Shown one piece after another: positions 56,205 to 64,000 of a stretch of 64,000 nt of DNA. This stretch comes from Pseudomonas fluorescens. Lineage in GTDB: Bacteria > Pseudomonadota > Gammaproteobacteria > Pseudomonadales > Pseudomonadaceae. The translations under genes and the position numbers were made by a program. Where the stretch lies: the NCBI RefSeq assembly GCF_001623525.1, contig NZ_CP015225.1, positions 2,914,001 through 2,978,000 of the forward strand. Direction: 5' to 3'. A model generated the notes under the pieces. That model did no database searches, had not been told where the DNA came from, and saw only the letters and a list, made by a program, of their open reading frames with translations. How positions within the stretch are numbered: position 1 is the first letter of the stretch; every line of letters starts with the position of its first letter.

Positions 56205-56894
56205 TCACCCGGCGATATCGCGAATGGCGATCTCGCTCATGATGCGTTGCAGCACCTGATCGATGGACAACTCCGTGGAATCCAGCTGTATCGCGTCGGC
56301 CGCCGGCTTGAGCGGGGCTACTGCGCGCTGGGTGTCACGCTCATCGCGTGCACGGATCTCATCTAGCAGACTCGACAGACTAACATCCTCGCCTTTGCCC
56401 TTCAACTGCAAATATCGACGACGCGCCCTCTCCTCCGCACTGGCGGTGAGGAAAATCTTCAGCGGCGCGTCAGGAAAGACCACCGTACCCATGTCGCGAC
56501 CATCGGCCACCAGCCCCGGCGGCTCCTGGAAGGCACGCTGGCGTTGCAGCAAGGCTTCGCGTACCGCTGGCAGCGCGGCGACCTGGGAGGCCCCGGCACC
56601 CACGCTTTCGGTACGAATGACGTCGCTGACTTCGTCACCTTCCAGAATGATGCGCTGGAGCTGACCGTCGGTCGCGGCAATGAATTGCACGTCCAGATGA
56701 GCCGCCAGCGCCTTGAGCAACTCTTCGTTGGTCAGGTCGACGCCATGGTTGGCGGCAGCGAACGCCAATAGACGATACAAGGCACCCGAATCGAGCAGGT
56801 TCCAGCCCAACTGCCTGGCCAGGATCCCGGCGACGGTGCCCTTGCCCGAACCGCTTGGGCCATCGATGGTGATGACCGGTGCCTTGATGTTCAC
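56205..56894 (-). CDS. cmk: cytidylate kinase
   Basis: A 229-residue NMP kinase. P-loop [12 protein letters not shown] (~11-22), the CMP-binding insert, and the lid [18 protein letters not shown]. It phosphorylates CMP and dCMP. The start is the GTG at 56894, which overlaps the TGA stop of the upstream tyrA-aroA (GTGA), so translation is coupled; upstream codons are in the aroA gene. It matches the 229-residue Pseudomonas protein. Confidence 0.95.
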   Translation of the reverse strand: MNIKAPVITIDGPSGSGKGTVAGILARQLGWNLLDSGALYRLLAFAAANHGVDLTNEELLKALAAHLDVQFIAATDGQLQRIILEGDEVSDVIRTESVGAGASQVAALPAVREALLQRQRAFQEPPGLVADGRDMGTVVFPDAPLKIFLTASAEERARRRYLQLKGKGEDVSLSSLLDEIRARDERDTQRAVAPLKPAADAIQLDSTELSIDQVLQRIMSEIAIRDIAG

Positions 56895-59134
56895 GACTGC
56901 GCCTCTTGTGCTACTCGGATACCGACCTGGGCGCACAGCGCCAGGAAGTTCGGGAACGACGTCGCGACGTTGGCGCAGTCATGGATGCGAATCGGCGCGC
57001 TGGCGCGCAAAGACGCAACACTGAAGGCCATGGCGATGCGGTGGTCACCGTGACCATGGACTTCGCCGCCGCCGATCTGGCCGCCGTCGATGATGATGCC
57101 GTCCGGCGTTGGCTGGCACTTGACGCCCAGTGCGAGCAAGCCATCAGCCATCACCTGGATGCGATCCGACTCCTTGACCCGCAGCTCTTCGGCGCCCGTC
57201 AATACGGTGCGCCCTTCTGCACAGGCAGCCGCCACGAACAGCACCGGGAACTCGTCGATGGCCAGCGGAACCAGCGCCTCCGGAATCTCGATACCCTTGA
57301 GTTTAGCTGCTCGTACGCGCAGGTCCGCCACCGGCTCGCCGCCGACTTCACGCTGGTTTTCCAGGGTGATGTCAGCGCCCATCAGGCGCAGGATGTCAAT
57401 AACGCCGGTGCGGGTCGGGTTGATGCCGACATGCTCGAGCACCAGGTCGGAGCCTTCGGCGATCGAGGCGGCCACCAGGAAGAATGCCGACGAGGAGATG
57501 TCACCCGGCACTTCGATGTGGGTCGCGGTCAGCTTATTACCAGACTCGACGGACGCCGTGGCGCCATCGACCGTGACCGGGTAGCCGAAGCCGCGCAGCA
57601 TGCGCTCGGTATGGTCGCGGGTCGGGGCCGGTTCGGTGACGGTGGTCTTGCCTTCGGCGTAGAGACCGGCCAGCAGCAGGCAGGATTTTACCTGCGCGCT
57701 GGCCATCGGCATGGTGTAGGTCAGGCCCTTGAGCTTGTTGCCACCACGAATGATCATCGGCGGACGACCGTCGGCGGCCGTCTCGATGACCGCGCCCATT
57801 TCCCGCAACGGATTGGCAACGCGATTCATCGGGCGCTTGGACAGCGAGGCGTCACCGGTCAGGGTGCTGTCGAAGTCTTGCGCGGCCAGCAGGCCGGACA
57901 ACAGGCGCATCGAGGTCCCGGAGTTACCCAGGTAGATGGGCCCCGGAGCAGGCTTGAGGCCGTGCAGGCCGACACCATGGATGGTCACACGACCGTGGTG
58001 CGGACCTTCGATGACCACCCCCATGTCGCGAAACGCTTGCAGCGTCGCCAAGGCGTCTTCGCCCTCGAGGAAACCTTCCACTTCGGTCACACCTTCGGCC
58101 AGGGAGCCGAGCATGATCGAACGGTGGGAAATCGATTTATCGCCCGGTACACGAATACGCCCGCTCAGGGAGCCACCAGGTTGTGCCAGGAAAATCAGAT
58201 CGTTGGAGTTCATAGCGTCCACATAGGCCCGACGGGCCAGGATTTTACTGAAATGCTCGCGGGCCACCCTGGCGCGTGTGAAAACGCCCAGCAATTGGTG
58301 CCCGTCCCCTGCATCGACCGCGTCGCGCAAGGCGTCGAGGTCACTGCGAAATGTATCGAGTGTGCGCAAGACAGCTTCGCGGTTGGCGAGGAAGATGTCG
58401 TGCCACATGACCGGGTCGCTTCCAGCGATTCTCGTGAAATCGCGGAAACCGCCGGCAGCGTAACGGAAGATCTCAAGATTTTCATTGCGTTTGGCCAACG
58501 AATCCACCAGGCCGAACGCCAACAGGTGCGGCAAGTGGCTGGTGGCCGCCAACACTTCATCGTGACGCTCGACCTGCATGTGCTCGACATCGGCGCCCAG
58601 TTCGCGCCACAAACGGTCCACCACCGCCAGCGCGGCTGGATCCGTCTGGTCCAGCGGCGTGAGGATCACTTTGTGGCGACGAAACAGTTCGGCGTTGGAG
58701 GCTTCCACCCCGCTCTGCTCGGAACCGGCAATAGGATGGCCGGGCACGAAGCGCGCCGGCATCCCGCCGAAGGCCTCGGTGGCCGCACGCACGACGTTGC
58801 CCTTGGCGCTGCCGACGTCGGTCAGGATCGCTTGCCCCAGGTTCATGGTCGCCAGACGCGCCAGCAGTTTTTCCATGGCCAGGATCGGCACCGCCAATTG
58901 GATCACGTCCGCGCCCTGACAAGCGATCGCCAGGTCATCCTCGCAGCGATCGACCACCCCCAGCTCCACGGCCAGCTTGCGCGACTGCGGATCCAGATCG
59001 ACACCGACCACCTCGCGGCACAGACCGCTTTCACGCAAGCCCTTGGCAAACGAACCGCCAATCAACCCCAGGCCGACCACCACCAGGCGACCGATCATAG
59101 GGGCAGCAGGTTGCAGCGAAGTGACATCAACCAC
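56891..59134 (-). CDS. fused prephenate dehydrogenase / EPSP synthase (TyrA-AroA)
   Basis: A 747-residue fusion. The N-terminal ~300 residues are prephenate/cyclohexadienyl dehydrogenase ([30 protein letters not shown]). The C-terminal ~430 are EPSP synthase ([53 protein letters not shown]). It thus covers one tyrosine-branch and one shikimate-pathway step, a fusion usual in Pseudomonas. GTG at 59134, overlapping the hisC stop, gives [15 protein letters not shown] at 59098 (MIGRL) is the alternative, with no good Shine-Dalgarno. Confidence 0.94.
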   Translation of the reverse strand: MVDVTSLQPAAPMIGRLVVVGLGLIGGSFAKGLRESGLCREVVGVDLDPQSRKLAVELGVVDRCEDDLAIACQGADVIQLAVPILAMEKLLARLATMNLGQAILTDVGSAKGNVVRAATEAFGGMPARFVPGHPIAGSEQSGVEASNAELFRRHKVILTPLDQTDPAALAVVDRLWRELGADVEHMQVERHDEVLAATSHLPHLLAFGLVDSLAKRNENLEIFRYAAGGFRDFTRIAGSDPVMWHDIFLANREAVLRTLDTFRSDLDALRDAVDAGDGHQLLGVFTRARVAREHFSKILARRAYVDAMNSNDLIFLAQPGGSLSGRIRVPGDKSISHRSIMLGSLAEGVTEVEGFLEGEDALATLQAFRDMGVVIEGPHHGRVTIHGVGLHGLKPAPGPIYLGNSGTSMRLLSGLLAAQDFDSTLTGDASLSKRPMNRVANPLREMGAVIETAADGRPPMIIRGGNKLKGLTYTMPMASAQVKSCLLLAGLYAEGKTTVTEPAPTRDHTERMLRGFGYPVTVDGATASVESGNKLTATHIEVPGDISSSAFFLVAASIAEGSDLVLEHVGINPTRTGVIDILRLMGADITLENQREVGGEPVADLRVRAAKLKGIEIPEALVPLAIDEFPVLFVAAACAEGRTVLTGAEELRVKESDRIQVMADGLLALGVKCQPTPDGIIIDGGQIGGGEVHGHGDHRIAMAFSVASLRASAPIRIHDCANVATSFPNFLALCAQVGIRVAQEAQS

Positions 59135-60239
59135 GAGCCAAAACCTTGCTCAACGCCTCAAGGAAACGGTTATTTTCCGCTGGCAGGCCTATGGTGACGC
59201 GCAGGTGGTTCGGCATGCCGTAGTTAACCACCGGACGCACGATCACGCCTTCGCGCAGCAGCCCCTGGTACACCGGCGCAGCGACACGCCCCAGGTCGAC
59301 GCAGATGAAATTGCCTTTGGATGGAATCCAGCTCAAGCCCAGCTCACGGAACCCCGCTTCCAACTGCTGCATGCCGGCCGCGTTCAGGCGACGGCTTTCG
59401 GCCAGGTAGGCCTCATCCTGCAAGGCGGCACAGGCGGCTGCCAGGGCGAAGCTGTTGACGTTGAATGGCTGGCGCACGCGGTTAAGCACATCAGCCACCA
59501 CGGCGGTGGACAAGCCATAGCCAACCCGCAGCGAGGCCAGGCCGTAGGCTTTCGAGAACGTGCGCGAAACCAGCAGATTCGGGTAGGCCGCGAGGAAATC
59601 CAGGCCATCGGGCAAATCGCTGCCTTCGGCGTATTCGATGTAGGCCTCGTCCAACACCACGAGCACGTGCGCGGGCACGTCTTGCAGGAAGTCGTCCAAG
59701 GCCTGGGCGTCGAACCAGGTGCCGGTCGGGTTATTCGGGTTGGCAATGAAGACCACCCGCGTGTTGGCATCGATGGCGGCCAGCATGGCCGGCAGATCGT
59801 GCCCCCAGTCCTTGGCCGGAACCACGTGGGCATCCGCGCCCACGGCCTGGGTCGCGATCGGGTAGACCGCAAACGCGTGCTCGCTGAACACGGCGTTGAG
59901 ACCCGGCGCCAGGTACGCACGCGCCACCAGCTCAAGAATGTCGTTGGAGCCATTGCCCAGCGTCACCTGGTTCAGCTCGACGCCACAGCGCTCGGCCAGC
60001 AAGCTTTTCAACGCAAACCCATTGCCATCGGGGTAACGGGTCAGCTCGGCCAGTTCGTCGCGGATCGCCGCCAGTGCCTTGGGGCTCGCGCCCAACGGAT
60101 TTTCGTTGCTCGCCAACTTGACGATGCTGGCCGGATCCAGGTCCAGCTCGCGGGCCAGTTCGTCGACGGGCTTGCCCGGAACGTAAGGCGAGAGTTGTTG
60201 CACGCCTGGCTGAGCCAGAGCGAGGAAGTTGCCACTCAT
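59127..60239 (-). CDS. hisC: histidinol-phosphate aminotransferase (HisC-type)
   Basis: A 370-residue fold-type I PLP enzyme. Substrate region KLASNENPLGASPKAL (~39-54), GNGSNDILELVARA, PNNPTGTWF, the PLP Lys in SRTFSKAYGLASLRVGYG, and the C-terminal NHLRVTIGLPAENNRFLEAL. In this operon it probably serves aromatic amino acid as well as histidine synthesis; members with this context often accept phenylpyruvate-type substrates. The stop overlaps the start of tyrA-aroA by eight bases. It follows pheA by 13 bases. Confidence 0.92.
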   Translation of the reverse strand: MSGNFLALAQPGVQQLSPYVPGKPVDELARELDLDPASIVKLASNENPLGASPKALAAIRDELAELTRYPDGNGFALKSLLAERCGVELNQVTLGNGSNDILELVARAYLAPGLNAVFSEHAFAVYPIATQAVGADAHVVPAKDWGHDLPAMLAAIDANTRVVFIANPNNPTGTWFDAQALDDFLQDVPAHVLVVLDEAYIEYAEGSDLPDGLDFLAAYPNLLVSRTFSKAYGLASLRVGYGLSTAVVADVLNRVRQPFNVNSFALAAACAALQDEAYLAESRRLNAAGMQQLEAGFRELGLSWIPSKGNFICVDLGRVAAPVYQGLLREGVIVRPVVNYGMPNHLRVTIGLPAENNRFLEALSKVLARG

Positions 60240-60252
60240 TTGCTATCCGCCC

Positions 60253-61347
60253 TTAAAGAACTGCCTTGGGGTAGGAACCCAGCACCTTGAGTGCCACTGC
60301 TTCCTGACTGATTTTCTCCAGCACACCTTTTACCAGCGGATCGCGGTGGTGGCCGACGAAATCGATGAAGAACACGTAGGTCCATTTACCACTGCGCGAC
60401 GGACGGGTCTCGATCCGCGTCAGGTCGATACCGTTGTCGTGGAACGGCACCAGCAGTTCATGGAGCGCGCCGGGCTTGTTGCTCATGGAGACGATGATCG
60501 ACGTCTTGTCGTCGCCGGTCGGCGGTACTTCCTGGCTGCCGATCATCAGGAACCGCGTGGAGTTGTCCGGGCGATCCTCGATTTTCTCGGCCAGGCGCGT
60601 CAGCCCGTAGAGGCCGGCCGCCATATCACCAGCGATCGCCGCCGAGTTCCACTCACCCTTGACCCGCTTGGCCGCTTCGGCGTTGCTCGATACCGCTACG
60701 CGCTCGACGTTCGGGTAATGGGCGTCCAGCCACTTGCGGCACTGGGCCAACGATTGGGCGTGGGAATAGATCCGGCTGATGCTGTCGGTCTTGGTGTTCT
60801 CGCCGACCAACAGGTGATGGTGGATACGCAGCTCGACTTCGCCGCAGATCACCATGTCATGCTCGAGGAAGCTGTCCAGCGTGTGGTTGACCGCGCCTTC
60901 GGTAGAGTTTTCCACCGGCACCACGCCAAAATTCACCGCGCCGGCCGCCACTTCACGGAAGACTTCGTCGATGGCCGCCATTGGCTTGCTGATCACGGCG
61001 TGACCAAAGTGCTTCATGGCGGCGGCCTGGGTGAAGGTCCCTTCCGGCCCCAGGTAGGCGACTTTCAGCGGCTGCTCGAGCGCCAGGCACGAGGACATGA
61101 TTTCGCGGAACAACCGCGCCATCTCTTCGTTGCCCAACGGCCCCTTGTTGCGCTCCATGACACGCTTGAGCACCTGGGCTTCACGCTCAGGACGATAGAA
61201 CACCGGCACTTCGCCTTCGGCCAGGGAGGCCATCTTCACCCGGGCGACTTCCTGGGCGCAGCGCGCACGCTCGCTGATCAGCTCCAGGACCTTTTCGTCC
61301 AGGGCATCGATGCGCAGGCGCAGCGCCTTGAGTTCTTGCTCAGACAT
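60253..61347 (-). CDS. pheA: bifunctional chorismate mutase / prephenate dehydratase (P-protein)
   Basis: A 364-residue enzyme with an AroQ chorismate mutase domain (~1-90; LRLRIDALDEKVLELISERARCAQEVA), a prephenate dehydratase domain (~95-275; GPEGTFTQAAAMKHFG, VPVENSTEGAVNHTLD) and a C-terminal ACT domain (~285-360; NKPGALHELLVPFHDNGIDLTRIETRPS) for Phe feedback. The start is the ATG at 61347, overlapping the serC stop by one base (TGATG). Confidence 0.95.
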   Translation of the reverse strand: MSEQELKALRLRIDALDEKVLELISERARCAQEVARVKMASLAEGEVPVFYRPEREAQVLKRVMERNKGPLGNEEMARLFREIMSSCLALEQPLKVAYLGPEGTFTQAAAMKHFGHAVISKPMAAIDEVFREVAAGAVNFGVVPVENSTEGAVNHTLDSFLEHDMVICGEVELRIHHHLLVGENTKTDSISRIYSHAQSLAQCRKWLDAHYPNVERVAVSSNAEAAKRVKGEWNSAAIAGDMAAGLYGLTRLAEKIEDRPDNSTRFLMIGSQEVPPTGDDKTSIIVSMSNKPGALHELLVPFHDNGIDLTRIETRPSRSGKWTYVFFIDFVGHHRDPLVKGVLEKISQEAVALKVLGSYPKAVL

Positions 61348-62432
61348 CAGCCATGTTCCTTCTCGAACTCTGCCATGTAGGCGATCAACGCATTGACGGC
61401 GTTGATGTCGACGGCGTTGTAGATGGAGGCACGCATGCCACCGACCGAACGGTGGCCCTTGAGGTTCAGCAGTCCACGCTCGTCGGCACCGGCCAGGAAC
61501 GGCTTGTCCAGACGGTCGTCGGCCAGGCGGAATGGCACGTTCATCCACGAACGATCAGTCTTGTTGATCGGGTTGCTGTAGAGGCCGCTGGCGTCGATGA
61601 AGTCATACAGCGTGCGCTGCTTGACTTCATTGAGCTTGCCGATGGCCTCGACACCGCCCTGCTCCTTCAGCCATTCGAATACCAGGCCAGAGAGGTACCA
61701 GGCCAGGGTCGGCGGAGTGTTGTACATCGAGCCGTTGTCGGCCGCGACCTTGTAGTTGAGCATGGTCGGGCACAGGGAACGGGCACGCCCCAGCAGGTCT
61801 TCACGAATGATGCTGACCAGGATGCCGCTAGGGCCGATGTTTTTCTGGGCGCCGGCGTAGATCATGCCGAAACGGGAGATATCCACAGGGCGCGAGAGAA
61901 TGTCCGAGGACATGTCGGCCACCAATGGCACGTCGCCGGTTTCCGGGATCCAGTTGAATTCCAGGCCACCGATGGTTTCGTTCGGCGCGTAGTGAACGTA
62001 GGCCGCGTCCTTGGACAGGTTCCATTCGTTCTGGCCGGGAATCGCGAAATAGTCGTAGGGCTTGGCGGTGGCAGCCACGTTGACGTGACCGTAGCGCGAA
62101 GCTTCTTCGATGGCTTTCTGCGACCAGATACCGGTGTCGATGTAGTCGGCCTTGCCACTTTCCGGCAGCAGGTTCAACGGGATCTGGGCGAACTGCTGGC
62201 TGGCGCCGCCCTGCAGGAACAACACCTTGTAGTTGGACGGGATGTTCAGCAGATCACGCAGGTCCTGCTCGGCCTTGGTGGCAATGGATACGAACTCATC
62301 GCTGCGATGGCTCATTTCCATGACCGACAGGCCCTTGCCGTGCCAGTCGAGAAGTTCACCCTGGGCACGCTTCAGGACCGCTTCAGGCAACGCCGCCGGG
62401 CCGGCACAGAAGTTATAGGCTCTCTTGCTCAC
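61347..62432 (-). CDS. serC: phosphoserine aminotransferase
   Basis: A 361-residue PLP aminotransferase starting MSKRAYNFCAGPAALPEAVL. The PLP Lys is in YAGAQKNIGPSG, and GGMRASIYNAV is the usual C-terminal block. It makes phosphoserine (and a B6 precursor). GTG at 62432 is the start, because the family N-terminus begins there; the longer ATG reading to 62477 is not family-like. It lies between gyrA and pheA. Confidence 0.95.
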   Translation of the reverse strand: MSKRAYNFCAGPAALPEAVLKRAQGELLDWHGKGLSVMEMSHRSDEFVSIATKAEQDLRDLLNIPSNYKVLFLQGGASQQFAQIPLNLLPESGKADYIDTGIWSQKAIEEASRYGHVNVAATAKPYDYFAIPGQNEWNLSKDAAYVHYAPNETIGGLEFNWIPETGDVPLVADMSSDILSRPVDISRFGMIYAGAQKNIGPSGILVSIIREDLLGRARSLCPTMLNYKVAADNGSMYNTPPTLAWYLSGLVFEWLKEQGGVEAIGKLNEVKQRTLYDFIDASGLYSNPINKTDRSWMNVPFRLADDRLDKPFLAGADERGLLNLKGHRSVGGMRASIYNAVDINAVNALIAYMAEFEKEHG

Positions 62433-62509
62433 ATCCAATCTCGCTCTGATCTGGTGGTCACTTAAATCTTCATTCACCCATCACCCGATGGTAGCTACCG
62501 CTCATGTAA

Positions 62510-62645
62510 GGATTGCCCTGAACCTGTGGCGAGGGAGCTTGCTCCCGCTGGGCTGCGCAGCAGACCCATTCTATGGGCGCTTCGCACCCAAGCGGGAGCA
62601 AGCTCCCTCGCCACAATGAATCAAACAAACCTTAAGTGAGCAGCA
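62510..62645. repeat. REP pair (GTGGCGAGGGAGCTTGCTCC type) with outer CTTAAGTGAGCAG
   Basis: Arms lie at about 62525-62549 and 62600-62615. On the right CTTAAGTGAGCAGCAT follows (about 62631), near-identical to the outer repeat at 19645-19660; on the left a degenerate CGCTCATGTAAGG matches in part. It fills most of the 304-base gap between serC and gyrA. Confidence 0.8.
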
Positions 62646-62701
62646 TCAGCCCCACAGGAGAATGTGCAGTGTCGCAAATTTTTAAACGGGACAAACAACA
62701 A

Positions 62702-62725
62702 GGGGGCGAATCTTCATCCGCCCCC
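62702..62725 (-). terminator. terminator of gyrA
   Basis: GGGGGCG pairs with CGCCCCC around an 10-base loop, followed on the minus strand by TTGTTTGT. It lies just after the gyrA stop at 62737. The T-run is imperfect. Confidence 0.65.
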
Positions 62726-62736
62726 CGCGTGTCCGC

Positions 62737-64000
62737 TTAGTCCTGCGGTTCTTCTTCGTCTGCGGCAGCGTCGAGCGGTTGGTCACCGGTCATGTCGTCG
62801 ACATCGGCACCCAGGGTGCCGTCGAACGCCACGCCTTCCTCGCCTTCCAGCTCCTCGCCTTCGACTTCCGATGGCTCCTGCACCCGCTCAAGCCCTACCA
62901 GCGTTTCGTCGCTGGCCAGCTTGATCAGCGTCACGCCCTGGGTGTTACGACCCAGGCTCGAGACTTCGGCGACCCGCGTACGCACCAAGGTACCCTGGTC
63001 GGAGATCAACATGATCTCCTCGCCATCGAGCACCTGGACAGCGCCAACCAGACGACCGTTACGCTCGTTGCTGACCATGGCGATCACGCCCTGGCCGCCA
63101 CGCTTGTACTCAGGGAACTCGCTGATGGCCGTGCGCTTGCCATAACCACGCGCCGAAGCGGTGAGGATCTGGCTGCCCTCTTCTGGGATCAGCATGGAAA
63201 TCAGCTTCTGGCCTTCCGGCAGGCGCATGCCGCGCACACCGCGGGCGGTACGGCCCATGGCGCGAACGTCGGATTCCTTGAAGCGAGTGACCTTGCCGCC
63301 GTCGGAGAACAGCATGACTTCACGCTCGCCGTCGGTGATGGCGGCGGAAATCAGCACGTCGCCTTCGTCCAGCTCCAGGGCAATCAGGCCGACGCTACGC
63401 TGGCGACTGAAGGATTCCAGCGGGGTCTTCTTCACGGTGCCGTTGGCGGTCGCCATGAAGATGTAGTGGCCTTCGGTGTATTCCTCCACCGGCAGCATGG
63501 TGGTGATGTATTCACCGTCGTCCAGCGGCAGCAGGTTGACCAGCGGACGACCACGGGCTGCGCGGGACGCTTCGGGGATTTCGTAGGTCTTGAGCCAGTA
63601 CACCTTGCCCTTGCTGGAGAACAGCAACAGCGTGGTGTGGCTGTTGGCAACCAGCAGGTGAGCGATGTAGTCCTCGTCCTTGACGCCTGTAGCCGACTTG
63701 CCTTTGCCGCCGCGACGCTGGGCCTGGTAGGCGGCCAGCGGCTGGGTCTTGGCGTAGCCGCCGTGGGAAATGGTCACCACGCGCTCTTCTTCCGGGATCA
63801 TGTCGCCCAGGGTCAGGTCGAGGCGCGCATCGAGAATCTCGGTGCGACGCACGTCGCCGTACTCGGCGCGGATCACTTCCAGCTCTTCGCGGATCACTTC
63901 CATCAGGCGCGTGGCGCTGTTGAGGATGCGGATCAGCTCGCCGATCTGGTTGAGGATCTCCTGGTACTCGGCCAGCAGCTTCTCGTGTTCCAGGCCGGTC
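62737..64000 (-). CDS. gyrA: DNA gyrase subunit A, C-terminal part (5' end beyond window)
   Basis: The frame stays open to base 64000, where it reads TGLEHEKLLAEYQEILNQIG, so the start is right of the window; the ATG at 63903 is internal. The visible ~420 residues include the end of the breakage-reunion domain and the beta-pinwheel DNA-wrapping domain, with GyrA-box-like QRRGGKGKS (~ near 63720) and repeated blades (GYGKRTAISEFPEY, RNTQGVTLIKL). The C-terminal tail is strongly acidic (EVEGEELEGEEG ... ADEEEPQD), a usual regulatory tail. The quinolone-resistance region is outside the window. Confidence 0.95.
   Translation of the reverse strand, partial: TGLEHEKLLAEYQEILNQIGELIRILNSATRLMEVIREELEVIRAEYGDVRRTEILDARLDLTLGDMIPEEERVVTISHGGYAKTQPLAAYQAQRRGGKGKSATGVKDEDYIAHLLVANSHTTLLLFSSKGKVYWLKTYEIPEASRAARGRPLVNLLPLDDGEYITTMLPVEEYTEGHYIFMATANGTVKKTPLESFSRQRSVGLIALELDEGDVLISAAITDGEREVMLFSDGGKVTRFKESDVRAMGRTARGVRGMRLPEGQKLISMLIPEEGSQILTASARGYGKRTAISEFPEYKRGGQGVIAMVSNERNGRLVGAVQVLDGEEIMLISDQGTLVRTRVAEVSSLGRNTQGVTLIKLASDETLVGLERVQEPSEVEGEELEGEEGVAFDGTLGADVDDMTGDQPLDAAADEEEPQD

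Noticed and set aside
56906..59197. 763-codon open frame antisense to tyrA-aroA
   Set aside because: High-GC mirror frame; the opposite strand encodes two well-known enzymes with all motifs.

Overview
The window looks like chromosomal DNA of a Pseudomonas of the fluorescens group. Evidence: GC-rich core genes with Pseudomonas-type neighbours (oprI, a LysM L,D-transpeptidase, tesA beside a YbbA/YbbP-type ABC pair; rpsA-cmk preceded by a fused tyrA-aroA, hisC, pheA, serC, gyrA), a complete kdpFABC-kdpDE set, and many paired REP-type palindromes of the kind scattered through fluorescens-group genomes. No rRNA, tRNA, CRISPR array or intact insertion sequence was seen.

Layout. 1-22 kb is housekeeping: a partial Gre-family factor, cysB, a universal stress protein, a 5'-nucleotidase, a ketopantoate-reductase-like enzyme, a DAHP synthase, a small GNAT protein, oprI, an L,D-transpeptidase, tesA with its divergent ABC exporter genes, greB, DoxX, an MltF-like lytic transglycosylase, tatD, a chemoreceptor, an Mpo1-like membrane protein, a thioesterase, a CHAD protein, a small lipoprotein and a patatin. 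22.2-30.4 kb holds kdpFABC and kdpDE on the minus strand, interrupted by two REP pairs. 30.8-34.2 kb holds an ethanolamine permease, a DUF2897 peptide, a DUF1989 protein and a GntR regulator.

34.3-53.1 kb is the O-antigen region, between comEA and ihfB. The core, read on the minus strand from 53.0 kb down to 43.9 kb, is wzz, wbpO, wbpP, one glycosyltransferase, wbpV, wbpL, wbpM. By family these would make UDP-GalNAc/UDP-GalNAcA and UDP-QuiNAc and start the O unit on undecaprenyl phosphate. The core has no flippase or polymerase. Those lie beyond wbpM in a lower-GC block (about 35.1-43.8 kb): Wzx-like flippase, Wzy-like polymerase, hexapeptide acetyltransferase, second glycosyltransferase, and two acyltransferase-3 proteins, one on the opposite strand beside an IS66-type transposase remnant. 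The block is bounded by two diverged direct copies of the wbpM-3'/comEA-5' junction; the outer copy contains a collapsed wbpM pseudogene. The best reading is a horizontally acquired O-antigen modification/assembly block inserted at the wbpM-comEA junction. This is the most interesting feature of the window.

53.2-64 kb is the conserved lapA-ihfB-(lipoprotein)-rpsA and cmk-tyrA/aroA-hisC-pheA-serC-gyrA series, all on the minus strand, with tightly overlapping genes for aromatic amino acid and serine biosynthesis. gyrA runs off the right edge.
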